Shown: positions 1 to 7,562 of the stretch, piece after piece
Layout: each line of letters begins with the position of its first letter
Numbering within the stretch: the first letter of the stretch is position 1
Origin: Campylobacter concisus
GTDB taxonomy: Bacteria > Campylobacterota > Campylobacteria > Campylobacterales > Campylobacteraceae
Length of the DNA: 64,000 bases
NCBI RefSeq assembly: GCF_015229955.1
Contig: NZ_JAAKYZ010000004.1
Location: 116,680 to 180,679 of the forward strand
Reading direction: 5' to 3'
Made by a program: the position numbers and the translations under genes
The notes under the pieces: model-generated
Database searches by the model: none
Told to the model about the DNA's origin: nothing
What the model saw: the letters and a program-made list of their open reading frames with translations, nothing else

Positions 1-742
1 CTTTTGCTGCGCCTATTAGCTTAACACCTATCATATAAAAGCTAAATGCAAAAATGGTGCCAAGCGTAATAACAGCAATAAATGCCAGCCATTGATTTAT
101 CCCATTAAGCCCAGCAAAATTCCAAACTCTCATATAACAAGCAAGCACTACTCCGCCCATAACCATGCCCCAGCCAAGCGTGAGAGTGACTGAATATTTC
201 GTATTTAGCCTTGCTGGAGCTAGGTTATAAACGCAGACGCAAATAGCGCTAACTAAGCACCAAAATAGCGCTTTTGGCGAGATGACAATAGATGAAATTT
301 GAGCATGTGTGCTTAGGAAAAATACGCCAAGCATCGCGCAAAGCAGAGCTAAAATTTCAAGTGGTCTTGGTGCTCGCTTCTCTTTTAGGCAGATGACGGC
401 TAGGATGAGAACTGGCGCAGTGTATTGAATAACAGTCGCAACTGCGGCATTTGAAAGCTCAATGGAGTAAAAATAAGCGTACTGCGTCATCATAAGCCCA
501 AGCAGGGCATAGACTAAAAACTCGCCAAGTAGCTTTATATCTTTAATCGGAGCAAAAACGGCACTTGGTTCTTTAAAAGCATAAAAAATCACAATAACAA
601 TGCCAGCTAGCATAAGTCTATATGGCACCAAAAAATCAGAACTTATACCAAGTGAAAATAGATATTGCCCACAAACCCCACTAAATCCCCAAAGGATACC
701 ACCAACTAAAGTAAGGAGTATCCCAAGACGATGAGTATTCAT
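1..742 (-). CDS. EamA/DMT-family transporter, C-terminus outside window
   Basis: Reading the minus strand from an ATG at 742 gives 247 codons with no stop before the window edge, so the gene is partial. The product is very hydrophobic, with about eight membrane helices visible. It begins MNTHRLGILLTLVGGILWGF, typical of the first EamA repeat of drug/metabolite exporters. The second EamA repeat starts near residue 140. EamA proteins move small metabolites across the inner membrane; the substrate cannot be told from sequence. It is divergently unrelated to the lipoprotein operon that ends just downstream on the same strand. Confidence 0.85.
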   Translation of the reverse strand, partial: MNTHRLGILLTLVGGILWGFSGVCGQYLFSLGISSDFLVPYRLMLAGIVIVIFYAFKEPSAVFAPIKDIKLLGEFLVYALLGLMMTQYAYFYSIELSNAAVATVIQYTAPVLILAVICLKEKRAPRPLEILALLCAMLGVFFLSTHAQISSIVISPKALFWCLVSAICVCVYNLAPARLNTKYSVTLTLGWGMVMGGVVLACYMRVWNFAGLNGINQWLAFIAVITLGTIFAFSFYMIGVKLIGAAK

Positions 743-747
743 TGAAT

Positions 748-1425
748 TTATCTATCTTTATGAAGCTGTGCATCTTTGCCATAATACGGCGAATATGGTC
801 CATAAAGTATGCAGTTATGGCAATCTCTTGAAAATAAATAAGCATCTGCCATTACTGCTAGATCGTATGATCTATCTGAGATGGTATTTGCCACTTGTGA
901 GATGACAGCTGAGACTAACATGCCAAGTAGGCTACTTTGGCCACTACTGCTATCTTCTGCTGCTATGGCACTGCCTTGCCAAAGAGTAGCGCCGCTTTTT
1001 ATATCAATAAGCTTTGCTTCAAGGACAACCTTTGTTGAGCTTGAGATGACCGCATAGCTCGTGCCATAATCTTTTATATTGACGTAAAGCACACTATCAG
1101 CATGGAAAATTTTATCAAGCTTATTTAGTGGCACGGCTGCGATCTCACTTGGCTCGGTTATACCATTTAGCTTAAAGGTATCATTTACAAGAGCCACTGG
1201 AAATACATAGTATCCTGCCTCACTTAGTGGTGCGACTGCATTTGCTAAAACAGCAGCTGGACCTGAAATTTCTGTGCTATCGTTTGTTGGCATAAGCACT
1301 AAGATAGAGTGAGGTCTTTTTTGTAAAAATTCTGAGTAGTCGTATGGCTCAGGCTCTTTTATAGAGCAACCCGTAAAAAAAACTACCAAAAATATAGCGG
1401 CTATAAATTTAAGGCTATTTTTCAT
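748..1425 (-). CDS. DUF799 (GNA1162-type) lipoprotein
   Basis: A 225-residue lipoprotein: a signal peptide ends in a lipobox FTGC with Cys20 as lipidation site. The body matches my memory of the DUF799/GNA1162 family (meningococcal vaccine-candidate lipoprotein), with the conserved LVLMPTNDSTEISGPA segment near residues 43-58. It is the last of three overlapping genes (CsgG-like, DUF4810, DUF799), and its start overlaps the DUF4810 gene by 11 nt. It probably sits in the periplasmic leaflet of the outer membrane as part of a complex with the CsgG-like protein. No enzymatic function is known to me. Confidence 0.85.
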   Translation of the reverse strand: MKNSLKFIAAIFLVVFFTGCSIKEPEPYDYSEFLQKRPHSILVLMPTNDSTEISGPAAVLANAVAPLSEAGYYVFPVALVNDTFKLNGITEPSEIAAVPLNKLDKIFHADSVLYVNIKDYGTSYAVISSSTKVVLEAKLIDIKSGATLWQGSAIAAEDSSSGQSSLLGMLVSAVISQVANTISDRSYDLAVMADAYLFSRDCHNCILYGPYSPYYGKDAQLHKDR

Positions 1426-1819
1426 TATTTGCCCCCTCTTTTTGCTCTACTTTTTTTGGAGTTAAATTTTTAGAGCCTTTGATGAAATTTATATACTCCA
1501 TTGACTCTGGGAAATTTTGAACCTCTTTGTCAAAATTTGCATTTGCAGCGCCTAAATTTCCGTTATTTAAGTATAAAAGTCCAAGGTGTGCGTATACGCC
1601 AGGAGCGATCTTATAGCCCTTTTGTGTTGATATCTGCACCAAATTTTCTAAGCGTGAAATTTGCTCGTTTGTATCGCCCTCTTCATTTAGATAACTATAT
1701 AGCGAGCTACTATATGATCCGTCCCAATAATAAAGTGATCTTGGGCCGTTTGAATGACCGCAACCCGCTAAAAATAGCACAAAAAGCGCGAGGCTGGCAA
1801 GCTTTATTTTACTTGCCAT
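1415..1819 (-). CDS. DUF4810 lipoprotein
   Basis: A 134-residue lipoprotein with lipobox LAGC (Cys20). It then has the YYWDGSYSSSLYSYL stretch that characterises DUF4810, and a TPR-like helical segment (LGLLYLNNGNLGAANANFDKE) near residues 82-102. It overlaps the CsgG-like gene upstream by 16 nt and the DUF799 gene downstream by 11 nt, so the three are translationally coupled. TPR-like helices suggest a protein-contact role in an envelope complex, which is inference. Function is undetermined. Confidence 0.85.
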   Translation of the reverse strand: MASKIKLASLALFVLFLAGCGHSNGPRSLYYWDGSYSSSLYSYLNEEGDTNEQISRLENLVQISTQKGYKIAPGVYAHLGLLYLNNGNLGAANANFDKEVQNFPESMEYINFIKGSKNLTPKKVEQKEGANNEK

Positions 1820-2472
1820 GCTCCACTTTCTATGTCATTTACTAGATTATTTACTGCTTCAATAATAGCTAGACTTAAAACCTTGCCATTTAGCGTAGAG
1901 TCGTATCCTGCTGTGCCACCAAAACCGATGATCTCTCTGTTTGAAAGGGTGTATTCTCCAGCACCGCTAACTGAATAGACAACCTCGGCTGTTTTGGTAT
2001 CAACGATATTTAAATTTACCTTTGAATAGGCAGTTTGTTGCTTGCCTTTGCCAAGTATGCCAAATAGCTGATGATCACCCGTAGTTTTTCGTCCAAACTC
2101 GGTCACATCACCAGTTATAACGTATCTTGCGCCTTTTAGATTTTGAGCGGTTTTACTTAGCTCGCTCTCTTGTTTGATCACTTTCATATTTGATCTATCA
2201 AGCACCAAAAATCTACCACTTTGCTGTAAATTTGTGATCAAAATGCTTTGAGCTTGGTTGCCAAGCCTATCCTCGCCATCAGCAAATACACCATTTTGGT
2301 AAGCTGATTGATTATTAAATCGACCTATCGAAACCGAAATTTTTTGACCATTGTAAACTGTGCCGTAGCTTGCTACTTTTGGAGTCTCAACAACCCTTGA
2401 ACTCTCACTCGCACATCCAGCAAAAAGAGCTGCCGTAAGCAAAACTGCACCAAATTTAAATATATTTTTCAT
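1804..2472 (-). CDS. CsgG/HfaB-family lipoprotein
   Basis: 222 residues, with lipobox FAGC (Cys20) and the CsgG-family fold signature (SVGRFNNQSAY-like segment near residue 50, then an ITNLQQSGRFLVLDR block). CsgG proteins form outer-membrane secretion channels for curli, but this subfamily is shorter and travels with DUF4810 and DUF799 lipoproteins, not with curlin genes. First gene of the operon, with an AAAGGA ribosome site 6 nt before the ATG. It could form a small outer-membrane pore or a stress-sensing lipoprotein complex. No curli subunit is visible in the window. Confidence 0.85.
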   Translation of the reverse strand: MKNIFKFGAVLLTAALFAGCASESSRVVETPKVASYGTVYNGQKISVSIGRFNNQSAYQNGVFADGEDRLGNQAQSILITNLQQSGRFLVLDRSNMKVIKQESELSKTAQNLKGARYVITGDVTEFGRKTTGDHQLFGILGKGKQQTAYSKVNLNIVDTKTAEVVYSVSGAGEYTLSNREIIGFGGTAGYDSTLNGKVLSLAIIEAVNNLVNDIESGAWQVK

Positions 2473-2519
2473 TTTTTATCCTTTGCGACAAAATCGCTTG
2501 TATATTACTAAATTTCTTT

Positions 2520-3878
2520 TTAAATAGCTTTAAATTTCATCCATGTACCTTTTAAGTATCTAATCGTAAAAAGCACCGCCTTTACGGCCCAGTCAGCAAA
2601 CATTGCAAACCAAGTACCTATCATGCCAAGATCAAATGTAAGTGCAAAGACATAGGCCAAGATGACTCTACAAGCAAACATACAAACTAAATTTACAATC
2701 ATCGGATATTTAGCATCCCCTGCTGCTCGAAAAACGGTTGGATATGTGTAGGCAAGTGGCCAGATAAGACACATAGCGATACCGTGATACCAGACGATCT
2801 GTCTTGTTAAATTTATAGCTTCGCTTGAGAGATTATAAACCCTAAGCAGTGGCTCAAGTAAAAGCAAAATTACTGCTGTGCTAAAAAGCTGGACAATATA
2901 GATGCTTATCATCGATTTTTTTACGTAAAATTTAGCCTGAGCAAAGTCGTTTGCACCAACACACCTTGAGATAACCACGCTAAGCCCTGTGCCTATCGCC
3001 ATACCAGGAAGCACTTGAAACATCACGATCGTCCCTCCCACGGCATTTGCAGCGATACTTGCTGTGCCAAAGAGTGAAACAAGGCTCAAAACGATGATGC
3101 GACCCACATAAAACATCGAATTTTCAAAGCCATAAGGCACTCCGATATTTAAAATTTTCTTGATGATCTCGTAGTCAAATTTATAGATAAAGCTCTTTCT
3201 TACGTGAAGTTTTAGCCTTATATCAAGGAGTAGATAGACTATAACAAAGCAAGCGAGCACCTTGGCTATAAGCGTACTGATGGCGATACCTAAAATACCA
3301 GTATGAAATGTATAAATACTAATGGCAGTGAGCAATACATTTAATAAATTTGCAGCCGCCATAATATACATAGGAAGCTTGGCATTTGACATCGTGCGAA
3401 AGATCGCCGCAGCTGCTGCATAGACAGCTAAAAATGGCGCGGAAATGGCCGAGAAAACAAGATAGTGGCTAGCATCATGCCTTACTTGCTCACCAATATC
3501 ACCAAAGACATAATCTAGGATAATATCTTTTAAAACTATGATGACCACTGCGATAAAAAGGGCAAAGATAAAACTAAACCAAACGAGCTGATTTGCTGTG
3601 ATTTTGGCATTGCCACTTTGTTTATTGCCAAGATACTGGCTAGCAACCACTGAGCCTCCAGTAGCGATAGCAGTAAATATGCTAACAAATAGCGCCATGA
3701 CAAATTCCACAAGACTAATCGCACTTACAGCACTTTCGCTAACACTTGCTGCCATTAGCGAGTTTGCAAGCCCTAGGCTATACTCTAAAAACTGCTCAAC
3801 CGCAATAGGGAAAAAGAGCTTTGCAAGATTAGCATTTGAGAAAAATTTTGTATTTTGATCTTTGATTTTGTTTACCAT
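2520..3878 (-). CDS. MATE-family multidrug efflux transporter
   Basis: 452 residues forming about 12 membrane helices in two homologous six-helix bundles, the MATE (NorM/DinF) architecture. The N-terminal bundle has the PIAVEQFLEYSLGLANSLM region and the second has NIGVPYGFENSMFYVGR. Such proteins export cationic drugs or metabolites using Na+ or H+. The ATG has a strong purine-rich site (AGGGGAAG) just upstream. It is probably a single-gene unit, because it lies 47 nt upstream of the CsgG gene on the same strand with a separate ribosome site between them. Substrate unknown. Confidence 0.9.
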   Translation of the reverse strand: MVNKIKDQNTKFFSNANLAKLFFPIAVEQFLEYSLGLANSLMAASVSESAVSAISLVEFVMALFVSIFTAIATGGSVVASQYLGNKQSGNAKITANQLVWFSFIFALFIAVVIIVLKDIILDYVFGDIGEQVRHDASHYLVFSAISAPFLAVYAAAAAIFRTMSNAKLPMYIMAAANLLNVLLTAISIYTFHTGILGIAISTLIAKVLACFVIVYLLLDIRLKLHVRKSFIYKFDYEIIKKILNIGVPYGFENSMFYVGRIIVLSLVSLFGTASIAANAVGGTIVMFQVLPGMAIGTGLSVVISRCVGANDFAQAKFYVKKSMISIYIVQLFSTAVILLLLEPLLRVYNLSSEAINLTRQIVWYHGIAMCLIWPLAYTYPTVFRAAGDAKYPMIVNLVCMFACRVILAYVFALTFDLGMIGTWFAMFADWAVKAVLFTIRYLKGTWMKFKAI

Positions 3879-3956
3879 GCTTCCCCTAAGATAAACTTAA
3901 AAAAATTTTAATATTTAAGCCAAGATCTGCTTTTTGCAAATCCTGACTTAAAAATT

Positions 3957-5288
3957 TTAGTGTCTTGAAAGATAATTTGTATCGTAGTTATTGCTTAAAA
4001 AGTCTTTGTTTTCCATCATAGCGATGTGAAAATCTTTTGTTGTTTTGATGCCATTTATTATGAGCTGATCAAGAGCTACTTTCATCTTATGGATCGCCCT
4101 ATTTCTATCGATATCCCAAACCACAAGTTTGCCGATCATACTATCGTAATACGGCGGTATAGAGTAGTCTTGATAGATATGGCTATCCATTCTTACATTG
4201 CGGCCACCTGGGCAGACATATTTTGTGATCTTGCCAGGACACGGCGTAAATGTATTTGGATCTTCAGCTGTTATCCTGCACTCGATCGCATGACCTTTTA
4301 GCTCAATGCTCTCTTGTGATGGTAGTGCCTCGCCTTCAGCCACTTTTATCATAAGCTCGATGATATCAAGTCCGCTTACCATTTCGCTTACTGTGTGCTC
4401 AACTTGAAGTCTTGTATTCATCTCGATGAAGTAAAAGTCCAAATTTTTATCAACCAAAAACTCAAACGTACCAGCTCCCTCGTAACCAATCGCTTTTGCC
4501 GCTTTTATGGCTGTTTCGTGAAGTCTCTCTCTTGTCTTTTCATCAAGCAAAATAGCTGGGCTTTCTTCGATTAGTTTTTGGTGGCGACGCTGCATGGAGC
4601 AGTCACGCTCGCCTATGTGAAGTACATTGCCATGGCTATCGCCAATTACTTGAACTTCGATGTGGCGTGGGTTTAGGATATATTTTTCCATATACATTGT
4701 GCCATCACCAAATGCACTCATCGCCTCGCTCTCAGCAGACCAAAACGCTTTTTCTAAATCAGCCTCCTTTTCAACCACGCGCATACCACGTCCGCCACCA
4801 CCTGCAGCAGCTTTTAAGATGACAGGATAGCCTATCTTTTTAGCTAGCTCTTTTGCAGCCTTTGTGTCAGCCACAGCACCGTCTGAGCCGGGAATGACTG
4901 GTACGCCAGCTCTTTGCATGACTTGCTTTGCCTTACTTTTATCGCTCATCAAAGCCATCGCAGCGACACTTGGTCCTATAAATTTGATCTTGTGATGTGA
5001 GCAAATTTCAACAAAATTTTGATTTTCACTTAAAAAGCCATATCCGGGGAAAATAGCGTCTGCTTCACTGATCTCAGCGGCACTTATGATAGCTGGGATA
5101 TTTAGATAGCTATCGCTTGAGCGCTCTTTACCGATGCAAATGGCTACGTCAGCATATTTTACGTAAAGTGCGTCTTTATCAGCGGTTGAATAGACTACAA
5201 CGGCTTCTTTACCCATCTCCTTTATCGTTCGCAAAGCACGAAGAGCGATCTCGCCGCGGTTTGCGATTAAAATTCTTTTTAATTCCAT
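3957..5288 (-). CDS. accC: acetyl-CoA carboxylase, biotin carboxylase subunit
   Basis: 443 residues, normal length for AccC. The enzyme carboxylates biotin on AccB using ATP and bicarbonate, the first step of fatty acid synthesis in the cytoplasm. Seen: N-terminal KRILIANRGEIALRA, the ATP-grasp glycine loop GGGGRGMR near residue 165, and the catalytic-region EMNTRLQVEHTVSE. The ATG overlaps the AccB stop codon, so the two subunits are co-translated. The accC-accB-dcd neighbourhood is the same as I recall for C. jejuni. Confidence 0.97.
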   Translation of the reverse strand: MELKRILIANRGEIALRALRTIKEMGKEAVVVYSTADKDALYVKYADVAICIGKERSSDSYLNIPAIISAAEISEADAIFPGYGFLSENQNFVEICSHHKIKFIGPSVAAMALMSDKSKAKQVMQRAGVPVIPGSDGAVADTKAAKELAKKIGYPVILKAAAGGGGRGMRVVEKEADLEKAFWSAESEAMSAFGDGTMYMEKYILNPRHIEVQVIGDSHGNVLHIGERDCSMQRRHQKLIEESPAILLDEKTRERLHETAIKAAKAIGYEGAGTFEFLVDKNLDFYFIEMNTRLQVEHTVSEMVSGLDIIELMIKVAEGEALPSQESIELKGHAIECRITAEDPNTFTPCPGKITKYVCPGGRNVRMDSHIYQDYSIPPYYDSMIGKLVVWDIDRNRAIHKMKVALDQLIINGIKTTKDFHIAMMENKDFLSNNYDTNYLSRH

Positions 5289-5734
5289 TAATTTTTCTCC
5301 ACGCCAAATAAAGGCAATCCAAACTCAACTGGCTGTCCGTCAGAGACTAGCATCTCAGTGATCTGGCAGTCAAACTCAGCCTCGATCTCATTCATGATCT
5401 TCATAGCTTCAATGATGCCTACTACATCGCCTTTTCTCACTCTTTGACCTACTTTTACAAATGGGGCAGCACCTGGGCTTGGAGCAGCATAGAAAGTACC
5501 TACCATAGGAGATTTTATGCTATCTTTTGGCGAGTTTGCAGCTGGTTTTACCTCTGAATTAACGACTACATTTACAGGTGCTGGAGCTGGTGCTTGTGCT
5601 GCTGGTTTAGCAGGCGCGCAATAATCTGAAAATTTTTCAAGCTCTACCTCAAAATCACCACTTTTTATTTTGATATGATTCATCTCCATATCATTAAAAA
5701 ATTCGATAAGCTCTTTTATATCTTCTTTTTTCAT
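5288..5734 (-). CDS. accB: acetyl-CoA carboxylase biotin carboxyl carrier protein
   Basis: 148 residues from the ATG at 5734, chosen because an AGGAGA ribosome site precedes it and BCCPs start with MKKEDIKELIEFF-like sequence. A longer frame to 5809 adds 25 residues with no family likeness. Layout: N-terminal helix, Pro/Ala-rich linker (about residues 40-70) and biotinyl domain with the EAMKIMN motif, so biotin attaches to Lys112. It is carboxylated by AccC, encoded immediately downstream. Confidence 0.97.
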   Translation of the reverse strand: MKKEDIKELIEFFNDMEMNHIKIKSGDFEVELEKFSDYCAPAKPAAQAPAPAPVNVVVNSEVKPAANSPKDSIKSPMVGTFYAAPSPGAAPFVKVGQRVRKGDVVGIIEAMKIMNEIEAEFDCQITEMLVSDGQPVEFGLPLFGVEKN

Positions 5735-5843
5735 AGAAATTTCTCCTAAATTTTTATATAAGCGTCTAATTGTAGCGAAAATTAGATAAAAATTTTTTTT
5801 ATGAAGCAAAAACGAGAACTCAAAGCTACTCTTTTTTGCTAAG

Positions 5844-6686
5844 TTATTTTTCAGTAATAATTATCTTAATGCCTTTAGTATCAACTAAATTTTCATCGAT
5901 GATGATCTCATCTATCTTTGCTGCCCTTATCACGCCACTTTTTGGATTTTTTATGCTTTTTATCGCTCCGATTGTGCTTACATCGACACTTGAATATTCA
6001 AACGCAAGACTCGTATCCATAAAAATGCAATCTTTTACGATCAAATTTTCCACGTAACAAAGTGCTTGCAAGCTCTTTATCGTGCAGTTTATGAGCGTTA
6101 CATTTTTTGAGTTCCAAGCCAGATATTCGCCTGAGATTAGGCAGTTTTGCGCGGTCACGTTTTCACAGTTCCAAAATGCATCTTTTGAAATGAGCTTTGA
6201 GTTTGTGATATGGACATTTTTACAACCATCAAAGCAGTAGTTTCCATCTAAATTTAGCCCATCGATCTCTAAATTTTCACTATTTGCCCCAAAGTAATCG
6301 CCACTGGCAAAGACATTTTTTATCTTCACATCCGTGCATCCCCAAAGTGTTTCACTAGCATCTGAAAAATTTATATTTTCTAGCGAAATTTGCGAGCTTT
6401 TTCTAAAACTTTTTGGAGCGTTGATGACCACGTCTTTGAAGCTTAAATTTGTACTGTACCACATGCCAGCTCTTGCTAGAGGCTCCAAGTATCCGCCATT
6501 TAGCGTGGCATCGCTTGCGTACCAAAGTGGGTATTTGTAGGCAAAAACGCACTCATTTAGCTTTAAATTTGAACTATGCTTTAGCGGCGACTCGCCATCT
6601 TCAAAGATACAGTTTGTAAAATTTACACTTTTTGCCCCAAACATCGCACGCTCGCCAGTAAAAATTTCTGCATTTTTCTCTTGCAT
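5844..6686 (-). CDS. DUF3737 family protein
   Basis: 280 residues that match the DUF3737 family: an opening FTGERAMFGAKSVNFTNCIF, the YPLWYASDATLNGGYLEP stretch, then repeated N-x-[IL]-x-N/D-C-x-I/F units. The repeats predict a right-handed parallel beta-helix. There is no signal peptide, so it is probably cytoplasmic. An AAAGGAC ribosome site precedes the ATG. It lies between accB and the divergent dcd gene and is not obviously linked to either. No function is established to my knowledge; beta-helix folds can bind sugars or act as scaffolds. Confidence 0.8.
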   Translation of the reverse strand: MQEKNAEIFTGERAMFGAKSVNFTNCIFEDGESPLKHSSNLKLNECVFAYKYPLWYASDATLNGGYLEPLARAGMWYSTNLSFKDVVINAPKSFRKSSQISLENINFSDASETLWGCTDVKIKNVFASGDYFGANSENLEIDGLNLDGNYCFDGCKNVHITNSKLISKDAFWNCENVTAQNCLISGEYLAWNSKNVTLINCTIKSLQALCYVENLIVKDCIFMDTSLAFEYSSVDVSTIGAIKSIKNPKSGVIRAAKIDEIIIDENLVDTKGIKIIITEK

Positions 6687-6778
6687 TTTTGTCCTTTATT
6701 AATTTTTGCTGTTAAAATTATACTAATTTTCATCTAATTTATTCGCTTTATTAAATTTACTTTAAAGACGCAAAGCGT

Positions 6779-6784
6779 TATAAT
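6779..6784 (+). promoter_or_regulatory. sigma-70 -10 box of dcd
   Basis: A perfect TATAAT lies 20 nt before the dcd ATG. Campylobacter promoters characteristically have this -10 with a poor -35 and AT-rich upstream DNA, as seen here. Confidence 0.7.
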
Positions 6785-6804
6785 CGCCCAAAAAAGGAGC
6801 AAAA

Positions 6805-7365
6805 ATGGGTTTAAAGTCAGATTCTTGGATAAGAAAAATGTCTGTTGAGAAAAATATGATAGTGCCATTTGCTGAGGAACAAGTCGGACGCGGCGTCGTT
6901 AGTTACGGCGTTTCTAGCTACGGCTACGATATCCGCGTTGGTGATGAGTTTAAAATTTTTACAAACATCGGCGGAACCGTGGTCGATCCGAAAAATTTCG
7001 ACGAGAAAAACGTAGTGGATTTTAAGGGCGACGTCTGCATCGTACCGCCAAATTCTTTTGCTTTAGCGCGCACGATTGAGTACTTCAACATGCCTGATAA
7101 CGTGCTAGCGATCTGCCTTGGCAAGAGCACATACGCAAGGTGCGGTATCATCGTAAACGTCACGCCTTTTGAGCCTGGATTTAAGGGGCACATCACGATA
7201 GAAATTTCAAACACAACGCCACTTCCTGCAAAAATTTATGCGAACGAAGGCATCGCGCAGGTGCTATTTATCGAGGGTGATGAGCTTTGCGAGGTAACTT
7301 ATGCTGATAAAAACGGCAAATACCAAGCCCAAGAAGGCATTACGCTGCCTAGAATTTTGAAGTAA
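6805..7365 (+). CDS. dcd: dCTP deaminase
   Basis: 186 residues, the usual length. It deaminates dCTP to dUTP for thymidylate synthesis. Seen: the N-terminal SDSWIRKM, the substrate motif [20 protein letters not shown], and the active-site segment [16 protein letters not shown]. The start is supported by an AAAGGAG site and a TATAAT box. In C. jejuni dcd marks the edge of the flagellar glycosylation locus, and it does so here too. Confidence 0.96.
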   Translation: MGLKSDSWIRKMSVEKNMIVPFAEEQVGRGVVSYGVSSYGYDIRVGDEFKIFTNIGGTVVDPKNFDEKNVVDFKGDVCIVPPNSFALARTIEYFNMPDNVLAICLGKSTYARCGIIVNVTPFEPGFKGHITIEISNTTPLPAKIYANEGIAQVLFIEGDELCEVTYADKNGKYQAQEGITLPRILK

Positions 7366-7371
7366 TTTTCA

Positions 7372-7395
7372 TGCCTTTGCGACTTTGCAAAGGCA
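7372..7395 (+). terminator. hairpin after dcd
   Basis: A perfect 9-bp stem (TGCCTTTGC / GCAAAGGCA) with a 6-nt loop starts 6 nt after the dcd stop. The 3' tail is A/T-mixed and not a clean U run, so termination is probable but not certain. Confidence 0.5.
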
Positions 7396-7496
7396 AAATT
7401 TAAACGCTGCTTTTATAATTTCCTCTAAACATTAATTAAAATTTGACGAAATAGAATCTAGAAAGATAAAAACTTTTGTAATAAATTTTAAAATTT

Positions 7497-7513
7497 TGGC
7501 ATAGCTTTTGCTT
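7497..7513 (+). promoter_or_regulatory. candidate sigma-54 promoter of the maf-legionaminic acid operon
   Basis: TGGCATAGCTTTTGCTT has the invariant GG (7498-7499) and GC (7510-7511) exactly 10 nt apart, matching the TGGCA-N6-TTGC pattern of RpoN promoters. Transcription would start near 7523, about 40 nt before the maf ATG. RpoN drives the middle and late flagellar genes in Campylobacter, so control of a flagellin-glycosylation operon fits. An upstream FlgR site was not identified. Confidence 0.6.
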
Positions 7514-7534
7514 AAATTTTTAGTGTTTTAATAC

Positions 7535-7540
7535 TATACT
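7535..7540 (+). promoter_or_regulatory. possible sigma-70 -10 box upstream of maf
   Basis: TATACT lies 23 nt before the maf ATG, downstream of the sigma-54 candidate. It could give basal transcription of the operon. Weak evidence in such AT-rich DNA. Confidence 0.3.
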
Positions 7541-7562
7541 TAGCATATTTTTAAGGATATTC

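Noticed and set aside
1501..1845. 114-codon plus-strand open frame
   Set aside because: It lies opposite the DUF4810 and CsgG genes, has no family likeness and no ribosome site; it is a shadow of real lipoprotein genes.
1804..2472. Curli secretion system
   Set aside because: The CsgG-like protein is short and accompanied by DUF4810/DUF799; no csgA, csgB, csgE or csgF-like genes are present.
5735..5809. Longer N-terminus for AccB
   Set aside because: The extra 25 residues do not resemble BCCPs, and the internal ATG has a strong ribosome site.
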